Positions 22,208-34,060 are shown, counted from the stretch's first letter. The stretch is 64,000 nt of DNA from Forficula auricularia (GCA_024734495.1 JALMQS010000225.1:16499397-16563396), one strand, 5' to 3'. The notes: a model not told the origin generated them from the sequence alone. Numbers and translations: made by a program.

Positions 22208-22756
22208 ATTTTGACAGATAACATACTTTCCTCCTCTTCTTCACGTTCTTCGCTATCTAAGACTCCCTGAAAACTCAATGATATTTCCAGAAAAGGTGTT
22301 AGAGCAGGGATTCTCAACCTTTTTGCACCTGCGTACCACTTGACTTTTGAGAAATTTTGGCGTACAACCAGACCTAAATATTTGTAATAAACGTATAATA
22401 TTTACTCTTCTAAAAGTGTTCAAAGGGTTTTTGAATTAAATTCCTGAGAAAACTTCATATTTAATGGTTAGATATTTGTTTATTTATAACATGCTTATAA
22501 TAAAGGAGAAATAAAAAGATTAAAATGGTATTAATTTACAGTTGTATTTATTACCCATAGGTCTAAAAACATACAAATAAAAAATCAGTACAAACTCAGC
22601 AAAGAACTAATGATCATAGAAAATATACTTTTATAGTCTTTAGTGCGAAACTTGTTGTTGTTTGCCTGTGATTAAAATTTCAACATTAGGAGTAATGGAA
22701 CTTATCTTCACTCTTAAGTCCTCTTCAACACTTATTCTGCTTCTATGTTTATTTTT

Positions 22757-24176
22757 AACCGACTTCAAAAAAGGTGGAGGTTCTCTATTCGACTGATTTT
22801 TTTTTTATTTTTTTTGTGCCAATGTTATCCTATCATATCATATCTCCGCCAAATATGAACCGATTTTGAAAATTTTTTGCATTGGGTCCAGCCTACGTTC
22901 CGATTGGTCCCATTTTTTTTCATAGGTATTAGACCTTTTTTGTTAGGTTTGTTCAGGACTAATTTCTTTGTTTATGAACCGATTTCGATGATTCTTTTTT
23001 TATTGGAAAGGGGATATCATAGGGATGGTGCCATATTAATTTGGTCAAGTTATGATTATATGATCACTATTAATAACATCAATAAAAAGAGAAAAATAAA
23101 AATAATTTTTAAGAAAAAAATAAAACCGACTTCAAAAAAAATTAAATGCAACAAAAAAAATACACTAAAAGGTATAAAATAATTATTATCTTATTAAGTT
23201 ACAACTAAACTCCGAAATATTAACATGAAATTGCTTTTTAAGTCGGTGCCAAACATATACCTGTAATGAATCGCACTCGACGGATCTTACTTAGTACGTT
23301 TGGAGGGTACGTTCGCTTATAGGTTATAAAATATATTTTCATATTAGTTAATATTACTTATAAAAAATGTGGTGGAATTGGCTTGCTGTACTGGCTTAAT
23401 TGCGAATCAAATAATACATATTCAAAAAATATATTCAATGATCTAACCGAAAACTAGAGTAAGAAAAATTGTTCAAAAACCATATGAAAAGAAACGGTGA
23501 TTTGTGAAATGTAACTCGATGCTACTGCTGCTTACTTATTTCTTCCATTTCACATACTTCTTGAGTTCTAAAAAATTTTTGTTTAGAAAAGCGCATTAAA
23601 ATTAAATTCGCGGAAGGAAGCAACACACCTGTTCGCTCCTGATAACCAGATACAAATTTTAAAAATTTTAAGAATATAAAAGGTTAAGGCAATGATTTCA
23701 ATGCTGGAATTGGCTTGCTGTAATACTGGCTTAGTTGCGACCCCAAATAATACAAATTAAAAAAATATATTCAATGATATAATCGAAAACTAGAGTAAGA
23801 AAAATTGTTCAAAAACCATATGAAAAGAAACGGTGATTTGTGAAATGAAACTGGATGCTACTGCTGCTTACTTATTTCTTTCATTTCACATACTCTGAGT
23901 TCTAAAAAAATTTTGTTTAGAAAAAAGTGCATTAAAATTAAATTCGCGGAAGGAAAGAACACTCCTGTTCCGGATACAAATTTTTAAAAATTTCCGGAAA
24001 ATAAAAAGGTATAGTTTGGTTGGCACCTGACTTCAAAAAGTAATTTCCATGTTAATAATTCGTAGTTTAAGTAGTTGTAACTAAATAAGATAATAACGAT
24101 CTTATACCTTTTGGTGAATTTTATTTGTTGCATTTAATTTTTTTGAAGTCGGTTTTATTTTTTTTCTTAAAATTAT
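22757..24176 (+). mobile_element. ACCGACTTC fold-back element, copy 4, nested in hAT
   Basis: It begins aaccgacttcaaaaaaggtg (22759). Inner arms are at about 23123-23250 and 24025-24150, ending gaagtcggttt. The loop (tgaatcgcactcgacgga) is itself interrupted at about 23323-24011 by a 332-bp tandem duplication. Loop orientation matches copy 3. Open frames over 22877-23182 are the recurrent IGPIFF/IGIRPFLLG by-product. Confidence 0.75.
23374..24000 (+). repeat. 332-bp tandem duplication inside the copy-4 loop
   Basis: The string ggaattggcttgctgta starts at 23374 and 23706. The units share actagagtaagaaaaattgt and aaagaaacggtgatttgtga. The second unit is slightly truncated. No coding content recognised. 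Confidence 0.75.
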
Positions 24177-24721
24177 TTTTATCTATGTACAAGAGTTCAG
24201 AAAATCCACTCTCACACAAGTAACCGTAACAAATGGCATCAAAAATAGCAGAGCTTGCCGGAAGATCGCAAGGGTACTCGGTTTTAGCATCCGATCGAGA
24301 AGTTAATTAAAAATTTCTCTTTAAAAATAATCTTTCATGGAATTATCTTCTGTAAGATCGATAAAACTTTCTTTTAGTTCCAATTCATTTGGTTAGGTTC
24401 CCGAAAAAAGATTGCTTGATCCAGTCCACTTTTGAATAAATTCAGAGAAATACTTCTTAAAGATTTTTTGAAGGCCTTCCAAGTGAACAATGATGTCTAC
24501 AACCACATCTTGCATTGGAGATATTTCATTTTCTTCAAAACGATGATAGAGTGGGAAATGCAAATAAATTCTCCTCCTGTATTTGGTGAACAAAACAGAA
24601 GCTATTAATAGCATGTTGCTCACATCACTCACGCGTACCACCTGAAACGTTTCACGTACCACCAGTGGTACGCGTACCACCGGTTGGGAACCCCTGTGTT
24701 AGAGGCTAGTTTAGTACCTAG

Positions 24722-24922
24722 CGAGGTGTGATCCGCGATTGGAAGTAGGTGTACACCTCTTTTTGAAGTATTTTGAAAGTACTTGGAAATATTTGGAAGT
24801 ACTTGGAAATATTTGGAATTATTTGAAAATATTTGGAATTATTTGAAAATATTTGGAATTACTTGGAAATATTTGGAAGTACAAGTAGGCGTACAGCATA
24901 TTAGGTCGCGGTTCACCTCTCG
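24722..24922. mobile_element. Short TIR element (CGAGGGGTGA family), copy 2
   Basis: Ends cgaggtgtgatccgcg and cgcggttcacctctcg. The body has ggaagtaggtgtacacctc, about six units of the tacttggaaatatttggaa minisatellite, then gcgtacagcatattaggtc. It is a compact version of the element at 6941-9240 in reverse. The flanking 8-mers do not match, so no TSD is claimed. Confidence 0.7.
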
Positions 24923-25029
24923 GACATACCTACATTGCCGTGTTAAGCACAAAGTGGGTAACTGTCACAAACATTATTTCGAGAAATTTAGAGGTTATAA
25001 TTTTGTGAACTCACTTACTTAGTTAAGAT

Positions 25030-25255
25030 TAGAGGTGAAGACAAGGGGAGGGGAGTAAGAACCCCCCTCCCCAAATGCAGGGCTCATGGGAAAAGTAACG
25101 GCATCGACAAACCGTTTCTTGTGTCAAACTAACCGTAATTAAATATATTTCATATTAAAAATAAAAACAATTCTGTTACCATCATCGACAGTGAAATCTT
25201 TTATTCAACTAATAAAATATATTTCATATGTTTAATCAAGAATTATGTTCGTACA
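25030..25255. repeat. Dispersed repeat, second copy of 4640-4805
   Basis: See 4640-4805. Ends at gttcgt (25252), immediately before the candidate splice acceptor described next. Confidence 0.55.
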
Positions 25256-25256
25256 G

Positions 25257-25310
25257 AATTGTAGAGCAGCTCAAATTCAACAGCACCTTCAACAAACTCG
25301 ACAAGTCAAC
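25257..25310 (+). CDS. Candidate 54-bp internal exon (tentative)
   Basis: A 54-bp open segment reads NCRAAQIQQHLQQTRQVN. It is preceded by gttcgtacag (acceptor-like AG at 25255-25256) and followed directly by gtaagt (25311-25316), a strong 5' splice-site match. Codon-like composition and the glutamine-rich helix-like peptide contrast with the repeats around it. The polypyrimidine tract is weak and no neighbouring exon was identified, so this may be coincidence. No protein family is assigned. Confidence 0.25.
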
Positions 25311-25316
25311 GTAAGT

Positions 25317-25984
25317 GTTTGCTGACGTCTCCGGGAATTAGGTTCCTGTCAAGGAGGCCAACGACAGGCCCTTTTTTCACACCCACTCACCCAATCAATC
25401 TAAGTGCTCCACTTTTTTGCACCATATTGTATATAAAATGTAAAATAATTACATTGAGATCTTATATTTTTCTATCGGATATTTTCTAAGGTAAGATAAG
25501 GTCGTGCTACCCATTTACTGTTCTTGCCCATTACATATTTATAAGTTCGCTAAAAATTAAATAAAGATGAGCCCCTTTCTAGTTTTATCACACTATACGT
25601 TTAATTTTTTACATTTTTCTCAATTACTTTTTTATTATACATCGCTAAAAAGAAGAAGGAAAAAAATTCTATAAAAATAAACTGGGTTCAGTGAAACGTT
25701 AAACTTGAAATTTTTTTGGATTACTCCATTATTATTTAAGCCATGACGCATTTCGCATTTACTTTTCAATTCAATATCAACAAAAACCATAATATTATCA
25801 GCTAGCTTCTCGATAGTATAAATTTCAAATATTTTTCATGTATTTTAAAAAGGGCAGTTAAATGTATTAAAGTGTTATAAAAAGCCTGCGGCCACGAAAC
25901 TCGATTGAATCTTTGTCTAACGTTTGTTCTGCCAATTGCTCGCTATTTCACGCAGCCATCTTGTATCTAAATTCTTATTTTATT
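25317..25984. other. Unassigned sequence
   Basis: No repeat family or gene recognised. GC-richer at 25320-25400; could be intronic host DNA if the preceding exon is real. Confidence 0.3.
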
Positions 25985-26938
25985 TCCCACTAGCTGATGA
26001 CTGGGCGTTCGGCTCGTCGTCACCTAGTCCCTGGCGGGGAGCGTCTCGTTTCGGGCTTTCGGGCCCGGTGTCACATTCCCTTTTGACCCCCTGTGGTCCA
26101 TGATTTCATTGAGCACAACAGCCTAGATTTTGATTTTTTAAACCCTCCCCCCCCCCCTCTCCCATTTCGGGTGGTTAATTTTTGTATTTTTATTCTTCTG
26201 GGAGCCCGCAGAATATGTACACAAAATTTGTTTGTCCAATGGTCTAAATTTTAATTTCCCCACCCCCTTCACTCCCACCCACCACCTACTTCCAAAACCC
26301 ACCCAGCATCCCTACCCCCCGCACCATGCACACAAAATTTGGTTGAATTTGGTCCAAGAGAAAGAATTTTCATTTTTTGACCCTCCCCCCCATTTTGGGT
26401 GGTTAGCTTTTGTATTTCTAGCCTTCTAGTTACCCCACAGATCATGTATACAAAATTTCGGTTGTGTTTGATTCAAGAGCAAGAATTTTCATATTTTGAC
26501 CCCCCCCCCTCTTTTTGGGTGTTTTTTTGGGAGAAATTTTTTTAACAAAAGTTGTCAGAAATCACATCCATTACAACTTTGCTTTTAATAAATAAAATTT
26601 GTCGTAGAGTTAATAGTTTAGGAATTATTCGATAATTTTCATTCGTACCCCCCCCCCAAACCCCCTTTTGGGGTCAAAATATCAAAGCGTTATATAGCTA
26701 TAAACGTAAGTTAGAAGACATCTGATCCAAATATGAAATTTTATAATAATTCCTTCAGCCGTTTTTACGTGAATCGTGAGCAACTTTTCGCGGAAACCAC
26801 GGAAACATACAGACATACAGACAGGAATTTTGTTGAGGGTGTTTTCGTTCATAACTTTGCTTGAAACGTGTGCAACCAAAATTTGGCGTGATTTGGATCA
26901 ATGTACAGACAAAACCTTAACTTTATATATATATAGAT
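25985..26938 (+). repeat. ACTAGCTG...TATATATAGATA interspersed repeat with G/C-tract minisatellite
   Basis: It begins actagctgatgactgggcg (25991) and ends tatatatatatagata (about 26938), termini resembling a common but unclassified arthropod repeat type. Inside are three G-rich minisatellite units (about 26130-26500), a partial copy of the 11590-11850 arm, and a box that reads aaaacggctgaaggaatta on the minus strand. It also has the acatacagacatacagacag string. No coding region. Confidence 0.5.
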
Positions 26939-27540
26939 AAAAGAGAAACCAGGTGTAAGGTAAAGTCTATGGATGACCATACCAGTTTATTTTATTGGTA
27001 TAATTGGCTCTAATGTGATTTTTCCTCGACTAGTATTTTTAGTTCTATTAGTGATTTATCCATTCTGATTCTAAGATGTTACCAATTCTCCAAGCTTTGT
27101 TATTGAGATCGGTATGACAATAATAGCCTTAGTGGTTGAACTGTGCATTATTTATGACAAGGCGACAAATCTTTTGTCCATGACAGTCCATATTAATGAG
27201 CTGCCTGCTGGAACAGAACACAATGGCGAATCGAGCTGCTTGTTGCAGCCCCTTGCACACTGCACCATTAATGCACCATTAATTGCAGGAGGCTTTCCTC
27301 ATTGTTTATCTGGTTTCGATTTGATTCCATGGATTCGGCTGATTGTTTAGTTAAAGTTCATAGAGATTAATACAACCATCATCGAGATGTTTTTGATTTT
27401 TGGCTTGATTAAAAACTTTCGTTCTTAATTAAGTATATTATTGAACCTCTAATTGTATTGACATTGTTTCCGAAACGGTATTGATCTCACGTTTCTATTA
27501 TTATAGATAAATTCCAAGTGTACAAATATGGAATGCGGAT
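26939..27540. other. Unassigned sequence
   Basis: No recognised feature. Positions 27110-27350 are GC-richer and partly open on the plus strand (78 codons), without a recognisable domain or splice context. Confidence 0.3.
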
Positions 27541-27544
27541 TTTT

Positions 27545-28805
27545 TTCTAAAAGAATGAAGAATGATAAAAAGTGCTTTATTCAAAGTATGCTCCATCGCT
27601 TGTTATACATTTTTCCCCATCTTTCGGGCAATTTGTGAATACCACGCCAGTAAAAATCTTCCACTTTTGTTGCGTACAATTTTTTCACATCTTCACACCA
27701 TCGAGCTGCTCAGCAAGTGCGTGACCCATCGATGCAAAACAAGTGGTAATCGGAAGAAGAAAAGTCTGGTGAGTAAGCCGCATGGATAGAACTACCCAGA
27801 GACGTCTCGCGAACCGGGTTTTCCGTATGTGATGATGAAAATAAACAAGAATAAAATCAAGTTCTTAGTTTGTACAAAAAAAAAACAAACGAGAGAAAGA
27901 ATGCATCAAAATTAACCAAGAAAACCTTGAAGGAGTTAAGGAATTTCGCTACCTAGGAAGTAAAATAACATGGGATGGGTGGAGCGAAAACGAAATGAAA
28001 TCAAGAATTGCCCAAGCAAAAAGAGGGTTTAATTCAAAACAAACACTACTATGCTCCTCCTCAATCAGCTTAGAAAACAGGAAGATGCTATTGAAGACAT
28101 ATGTTTGGAGCATAGCCATGTACGGCTGTGAAAACCTGGACAATTGGAGGCTTTCGAAATGTGGTGCTACAGAAGAATGATGAATATCAAATGGATGGAT
28201 AGAATTACAAATTAAGAAGTTTTTGGAAGAATCGGAGAAAGAAGAACCTTGTGGAAGAGTCTGAAGAAGAGAAGAGGTCAGATGATGGGGAACACACTGA
28301 GACACCCTGAGGGATTGCTTAGGGGATGATATCTTGGAGGGGGAGGTGGGAAAGAAAAGGGGAAGGACCAGATTAGAATATTTCGAACGAATAATTGGGG
28401 ATATGGGATGTAAGACATTTAGAGAGGTCAAACAGCTGGCGGGGGATAGAGTCGAGTGGAGACAGGCGGTTGCTTCAAACCAGTCTTAGGACTGTATACT
28501 CAATGATGATGATGATGATGATGATGGAGAAAAATGACCTTTTGTTGTCTTTTTTTGAGCAGTGAACTGTTCAAATCGATCAATGTTGTTGGTAGCGTTT
28601 GGTATTAACCTTTTCACTCGTTTTCGTCAAACAATGCTTGAAATTCCGAATCTTTTTACCTTTTTGGCGGTTTTCCGTGTTCTTTGTCTGCAACATCGAA
28701 ATCAGCATTTTTAATCGCCGAAACCATACTTCGCACGAATCTTGCGATGGAGCATGTTCACCATAAGCTTCTCGAAGCATTCAGCAGCAGTTCTCTTTCT
28801 ATAAA
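27545..28805 (-). pseudogene. mariner transposase remnant split by a LINE
   Basis: The minus strand from 28805 encodes a mariner N-terminal HTH region: MLREAYGEHAPSQDSCEVWF then RRLKMLISM, matching the WFxRFKxGDFDV context of mariners with changes. After a LINE insertion (about 27885-28520) the C-terminus follows from 27790: HAAYSPDFSSSDYHLF, then YWRGIHKLPERWGKMY near 27610. YSPDxxxSDYHLF includes the third catalytic D of the DD34D triad. The middle of the transposase is missing and stops interrupt both parts. TIRs were not identified. Confidence 0.7.
27885..28520 (+). pseudogene. Non-LTR retrotransposon RT C-terminal fragment with (atg)n tail
   Basis: Reads EGVKEFRYLGSKITWDG, EMKSRIAQAKRGF, LLKTYVWSIAMYGCE, then with frameshifts RRTLWKSLKKRRGQMMGNTL and a basic tail. 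It ends near 28500 in a gatgatgatgatgatg microsatellite, a common 3' end for RTE-like LINEs. It is 5'-truncated and sits inside mariner sequence, so it is younger than the mariner. Confidence 0.75.
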
Positions 28806-28819
28806 AATTCCATCAATTT

Positions 28820-29190
28820 CATTCTCTTAAAAAATCCGACAATTCGACAAATCCTTCTTCAGGATTTAAAATGGTCATCGAAAGAACCTCCGTGTATATT
28901 AATATTATTTTTAATTACAATTACATTCAAAACTTTATGGTCAGTGATACGTCTTGATGATGGCCATAGCGGGTGTAAACGTTAGTAAACCAATTATTTT
29001 ACATTAATTAATGTATACATTGTATTTTTTGCTTCGATTCCGGAGATTACTTCCACCATCGAGTGCCCTTATTCATCTTTAGTCCTTGTTTTTAATAAGA
29101 GGAAAATCTAATTAGACACACTCTTTAAAGTTCTCTTTCAATATATAAAAATTCTGCTACTCTCGGCAGAAACTTTCAATTTAAAAACAT
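28820..29190 (-). repeat. PLE-type terminal fragments with decayed hammerhead motifs
   Basis: Contains, on the minus strand, cctgaagaaggatttgtcga (about 28845-28865), which looks like a decayed hammerhead. On the plus strand it has cttgatgatggccatagcgg then gtgtaaacgttag (about 28953-28990), another decayed core. Positions 28996-29130 are the inverted partner of 19925-20075, and 29150-29190 matches the region left of 622. Confidence 0.5.
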
Positions 29191-30247
29191 ATCAAAAATA
29201 ACTTAGCCGAAGATGAGACCGCGATAGAATTTCCAGCACAAAACCCTCCCTACCCAGTAGAATTTCATCCAAATCGTTAGAGCCGCTTTCCAGAACCTGA
29301 CATGGACATATATATATATAACATTGTGTTTATATAATAAGATACAATATAGTATACAAGAATGATCCATTTAATATAATAAGATAAGATTCTAATTTAG
29401 CAGTGATTTTTAATGTAAAATGTAAACGTGAACAAAATTTTTCTCGTCAAATAAATAAATTCATTTAAATAGTGAATATTTATTTGATCTTTGGTCAAAT
29501 ATTGAGTTAAACTAACATTAAGCTGTCGTTCAATCAAAACGTGTTTATGTTTTTTGACAGCAATCTTTTGATGCAAGATTTATTTGTCAGGCTGAATGTT
29601 GATGAAGAAAACCCGTTTGAACCTCTCTGAACAAATCCGGCTCAGCACTTCAATATCATTTTTTTTTATTTTAACTCGTTTTTAAAGCACACACACTGTA
29701 TAATTTCCTCTTCGAGTGAAACTAAAATTTAGTTATTTTCAAATGTTTTCAACTATGGTATTTTGGTTAGGGAAAAACACTTAGCAGCCCAGCCCCCTCC
29801 CCTCTCTCCAGTGGCACATATTGGGGCCCATCAAGGTAGAGATCAAAGACAATTGCGCCGCTAGAGACCCGTTTGCCTTTTGTTTTAGCAAATAGATCAC
29901 ACACACACACACACACACGGGGTGTGACATCTGGCAGACTCCATGCCCTCAGCCCTTTTTGAAACATTTGGGAACCTTCAACAACACATTCAGTGCTTAA
30001 ATCACTTATTCGAAAACTTACTCGAATTTCAATTTTGACAGCTAAACAGAATGATTGATTAAAGTGAATTCGAAAAATCTCTTTAAAAACCTCTTTAGAA
30101 AATACTAATCACTTTTAAAATATTTTTAATTTCTAAGCCAGGAATTTAAGAGAAATTATTATATAATAGATATATCGTACATATATTGACCAGCAGCTTA
30201 TTTCTGCCTATATTGGGGATCCTATATATTCTTGAATAAGTATATAA
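29191..30247. other. Mostly unassigned; (ac)n near 29900
   Basis: A reversed box gtttcatcc-type string at about 29262-29295 (tttcatccaaatcgttagag) belongs to the recurrent CCGATTTTGATGAAATT theme. A (ca)n microsatellite lies at about 29899-29918. No gene is recognised. Confidence 0.4.
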
Positions 30248-30476
30248 CAGGGGTGGCCACTAACCTTAACTTTGAGAACTGCAAATTTATATAACTGTTT
30301 CAAAGCGAGCCACATTGTTTGGAGATTTAATAATGGTTTATTTAAAAAAAGACACATTTTTTTTATTTTATAAAATATAAAATGAAGTAGGTAACATTTG
30401 TTTTTTGCTCTACTTACTTATAACATTACAAAAATAATTTTTCTATTATTATTTTTTTAATTTAATTATTATACAT
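30248..30476 (-). mobile_element. hAT MITE end, truncated
   Basis: It begins caggggtggccac and is the reverse complement of the right end of the MITE at 37128-38067 for over 200 bp. The preceding 8-mer gtatataa fits nnnTAnnn. A mariner-like MITE starts at 30477, and no matching right end was found beyond it. Confidence 0.65.
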
Positions 30477-31255
30477 CAGGGTGTGGCATAAAGATCTAGC
30501 TACATTTTGAAGAGCTATAAAACATGAGAAAATTTAACTAAAAAAAAAACTAAATTTATTTTTGAAAAGAAAATAAATGAATTTTTTTTTAATGTATTTT
30601 TAACATTATGAGTACAGTAAGTCAAAAATTCTGGCCTTTTTGATCAAACTCAACCAAATTTTGTATACATATTCTGTGGATCACCAGAAAGCTAGAAATG
30701 AAAAAACTAACCAAATTTTGTATACATAGTTTGGTCGAAAGGCTAGAATTTTCATTTTTTGACTCTTCCCCATTTAGGGTGGTTAGTTTTTGCATTTCTA
30801 GCCCTCTGGATATACAAAATTTTGGTTGATTTTGGTTGAAAGGGCTAGAATTTTCAATTTTGACCATCCCCCGTTTTGGGTGGTTAGTTTTTTTCATTTC
30901 TAGCCTTCTGGGGGTCCACAGAATATGTAAACAAAATTTGGTTGGGTTTGGTCGAAAGAGCTAGAATTTTCATTTTTGTCCCCCCACCCCCCTATTTTGG
31001 GTATAAGTTGTTGCATTTCTAGCCTTCTGGGAGTCCACAGAATATGTATACAAAATTAGGTTGTGTTTGGTCGAAAGGGCTAGAATATTCATTTTTGCCC
31101 CCCCCCCCACACACTCTTTTTTAATCTGATATAATGTTTCAAAACACATTAAAAAAATTATATTCTTTTCAAAAATATATTCAGTTTTTTTCTAGTTAAA
31201 TTTGTTCATTTTTTTATACCTCTTGAAAATATGGTAATCTTTATGCCCCACCCTG
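30477..31255. mobile_element. mariner-like MITE with G-rich minisatellite
   Basis: Imperfect TIRs of about 70 bp: cagggtgtggcataaagat on the left, atctttatgccccaccctg on the right. The right end is followed by TA, the Tc1/mariner target; the left flank reads AT. The centre (30620-31110) has about five units of the minisatellite marked caaattttgtatacat and ctagccttctgg. A relative is nested at 37227-37842. Confidence 0.7.
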
Positions 31256-31446
31256 TATTAATAATATATAGGTTTGGTTTTTGTTTATTATGTGATTTAA
31301 AAACTGATCAATCAGCTGTTAGAAGACCCAATTGAAGCTAGTTCAAGCTTTCACCACCAGTTCACATAATCTGCAATTTCCAGTTACCGCAATAACTTAT
31401 TATTATTTGAGTTTCTTAGAATTTAATCAGAAAAATAATTTTTAGG

Positions 31447-32815
31447 AAAAAAACCGACTTCAAAAAAATTAAATACAACAAATAACATAATAATAAAAAA
31501 ATCCAACGATGTAAACTATAACATTCTTGATAAGTGAATTAATTGTTATGTACTATTATTGCTATTATTATCATTTGATTTGTCAATATAATTTTTGCTT
31601 TTTATAATCTTTAAAAACATGTAATGCTCAATCCGACGAGGGGCGCTGATGCCGTCGGTATATTTGGGCTTTGGAGCCCAGATAAACATGATTGACTCAG
31701 TTAACTCTATAATCGGAGTGGGTACTCATACTTGAGAACGATCGCAGAATAAGTCGATCGAAACGTTGTATTAAAATTGTAATTATTTGTTTCAATAAAT
31801 AATTATAAAGTACATCATGTGTGATTTAAATAAAAATTTAAACTTTAAAATAATAATAACTTAAAAATAAAATAAATTCCACTAAAAGGTATAAAATAAT
31901 TAACTAATTTAGTTACAAACTAAACGATGGAATTATTACATGAAATCACTTTTTGAAGTCGGTGCCAAACATATACATTTTATGAATCGAACTCGACGGA
32001 TCTTACTTAGTAAATTTGGCGTGTAATAATGAAGACAACATCGCGTAAGCTTGTTTCTTATATAGTTTGTTTGGCACTGACATCAAAAAGGGATTTCATG
32101 TAACAATTTCATCGTTTAGTTGTAACTAAATTAGATAATTATTTTGTACCTTTTTAGTGCATTTTATTTTATTTTTGAGTTATTATTATTTTATTTGTTC
32201 CATTTAATTTTTTTGAAGTCGGTTTTATTTTTTTTTCTAAAAATTATTTTTATTTTCTCTTTTTAGTGATGTTTTTAATAGTGACTTAATATAATATTTT
32301 GTATGCATCTCGTAAGAGAAAGATTCGGAGTGAAGGAATCAGAAAATGATAATAAAATTCAATTAATAAATAGAGAAATTATCTCGAAACGTTAACGGGT
32401 TTTAAATGAACGTTTTAAATTTGTTTTTTTTTTATAAAATATTTAATTTATTAGAATTTCGATTATTTTCTCACAAGAATTTGAGATTTCCGTTATTTCA
32501 ACATTGATAATATTATCAGAACTTAACCAAATAAATATGGTTCTACCCCTAAGGTACCCCCTTTCAAATAAAAAAGAATCATCTAAATCGGTCCGTAAAC
32601 AAAGAAGTTATACGTGAACATACATAACAAAAAAACTCCGATGCCAATGGAATTTATACGGGACCAATCGGAAACTATTCTGAGCCCAATGCAAAAAAAA
32701 AAATCATCCAAATCGGTCCACATGGTAAAGAGAAATAAATGAACAAACTTAAAAAAAAAAAAAACAGACATTCCGTTGAATTGATAACCTTCTCCTTTTT
32801 TTCAAAGTCGGTTAA
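31447..32815 (-). mobile_element. ACCGACTTC fold-back element, copy 5
   Basis: The left inner arm starts aaaccgacttcaaaaaaatt, is interrupted at about 31501-31850, and resumes to gaagtcggtgccaaac (31953-31970). The loop and right inner arm run to 32225, and the outer unique arm to aaagtcggtta (32815). Loop orientation relative to the outer arm is as in copy 1. Confidence 0.7.
31501..31850 (+). repeat. PLE-like insertion with hammerhead-like remnant
   Basis: Inserted in copy 5. Contains a strong stem CGATCG...CGATCG followed by AAACGTTG at about 31738-31766, preceded by cttgagaa where a hammerhead would have CTGATGA. The core is therefore decayed or only similar. It is followed by a T/A-rich tail typical of element ends. 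Confidence 0.45.
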
Positions 32816-33959
32816 AAAAAGAATCAAATACTATACAACAGGTTTCCGTACTGAGCATCAAATTAGATATTTACTTTACAAAACGATAAAGGGATTTTTC
32901 TTTAAAATTTTCTTCTCAAGTTCTCTCTCTTCAGCTCTTGAATGATTATTTATATGTAAGTGAAATTTTGCAAATGTTTTTCGATATTGTATTATAAATC
33001 CCGCGGGGACGGTTGTTTTTTAGGTCTGTGGCCGGAAGCCGGAAACCTGCCTGCCGAGCTCACCCTAAACTCCTTTCACCTCTTTCCCTTAGCCATTTTC
33101 GGGATTGATAAGGGATTTTTTTCCTCGAAAGGGCGGGGACAGGAATTCCCTATAGGGAGCAAGCGCAGGTCCTCGTTTTAGAAATGGGAATATTATTCTA
33201 AACATTTCCGGGCGTTATATGAAAGTTTTTGGTAGGTGGAATGAGACGGTTGCCGATGCGGGCTCCCCCCGCTTGCTTAACCTTCTCTTTTGTGGGGATC
33301 ATCATGAGCAGCACTAGAATATTATAAGAACCCAACTTGAGTTTAATTAAGAATTCGTGGCCGTCTTTTCATCTCCTTTCTCTTAAGATTAGGTATTTAA
33401 TATTTCATCATTTTAAAATTAATTTAAAAATAAAAAGACGTTTACATCTTAAATTTATTAAATACTCAACATACACATCTATATGAAAATGACATTTTAA
33501 TAGCTTTAATATTTCAGGGTTGGCAATTTTATGGAGGAATGCACTTGATGACGCCATTCTGCTTAAGCGCATTTGGTTAAATTCAAATTAATTCTCTGCA
33601 GAATGAACAAGTCGCAAATTTATAAAGGGTAAATATTCTCGTTTTGATGTTGAATAGTAAAGGGGACGGGGTAGGGGGTGGGGGAGGCGGGATTCTGATA
33701 AAATTAGATTTTCAACTTCTCTAAAATTATTATTATTATTATTATGTTTATCGGCGCGTCAACTACTATGGTCATTTGCGCCATCACGTACACTTAAAAA
33801 CGATATATTTATATTTTACGAACATGAATTTAGGTCATTTATAAAAGATTTTAATAGATATGTTTATTAGAATAGGAAACACTTGATAGGTCCAAAATAT
33901 AAATGATTAAAAGGTTGAGACTAAAAGGACCTCGTAGAATGGATGGATAATTCTTGTTA
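32816..33959. other. Unassigned sequence, GC-richer 33000-33320
   Basis: No repeat family recognised. The GC-richer block (gccggaagccggaaacctgc etc.) has short open frames without domains. Possible unique host DNA. Confidence 0.3.
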
Positions 33960-34060
33960 AAAGAAAAAAATTCCAGCTTCACAGATGGAGCATTTTCTTT
34001 ATTTAATTAGTACAAACGAGAGACGTTTCAGCCGTGACTCACAGCCATCTTCAGTCTACA
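33960..34060 (-). ncRNA. PLE-type hammerhead-like motif
   Basis: The minus strand reads gtagaCTGAAGA, a stem II TGGCTGTG/CACGGCT and GAAACGTCTCTCG (GAAA at 34026-34029, CTGAAGA at 34048-34054). The only core change is T to A in CTGATGA. AGA/TCT can form stem I next to a GTC cleavage triplet. The short stem III is as in PLE hammerheads. Confidence 0.5.

Larger units (their letters stand above)
22640..24680 (-). pseudogene. hAT transposase C-terminal remnant (ZBED5/SCAND3-like), split
   Basis: The minus strand from 24680 encodes LEGLQKIFKKYFSEFIQKW and, after a stop and frame changes, the hAT dimerisation hallmark YLCESGFSELLYI at about 24183-24222. The reading is then broken by the nested element at 24176-22757. 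It resumes with KHRSRISVEEDLRVKIS and ends GKQQQVSH followed by a stop near 22640. This is the usual end of Buster-group transposases related to ZBED5, SCAND3 and GTF2IRD2. The BED zinc finger and catalytic D residues are missing, so only the last roughly 200 codons survive. Confidence 0.75.
22305..24696 (-). mobile_element. hAT element (Buster-like) with nested insertion
   Basis: TIRs cagggattctcaacc (22305) and ggttgggaacccctg (24682-24696) are imperfect inverted repeats. The flanks carry the 8-bp direct repeat tgttagag (22297-22304 and 24697-24704), which fits nnnTAnnn. Minus-strand transposase remnants lie inside both ends, and an ACCGACTTC element is nested at 22757-24176. The N-terminal half of the transposase is missing. 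Confidence 0.85.

Noticed and set aside
13516..23182. IGPIFFIGIRPFLLG-type hydrophobic open frames at 13516-13752, 15201-15497 and 22877-23182
   Set aside because: They are the same segment of the non-coding ACCGACTTC outer arm in different copies, with varying frames and stops.
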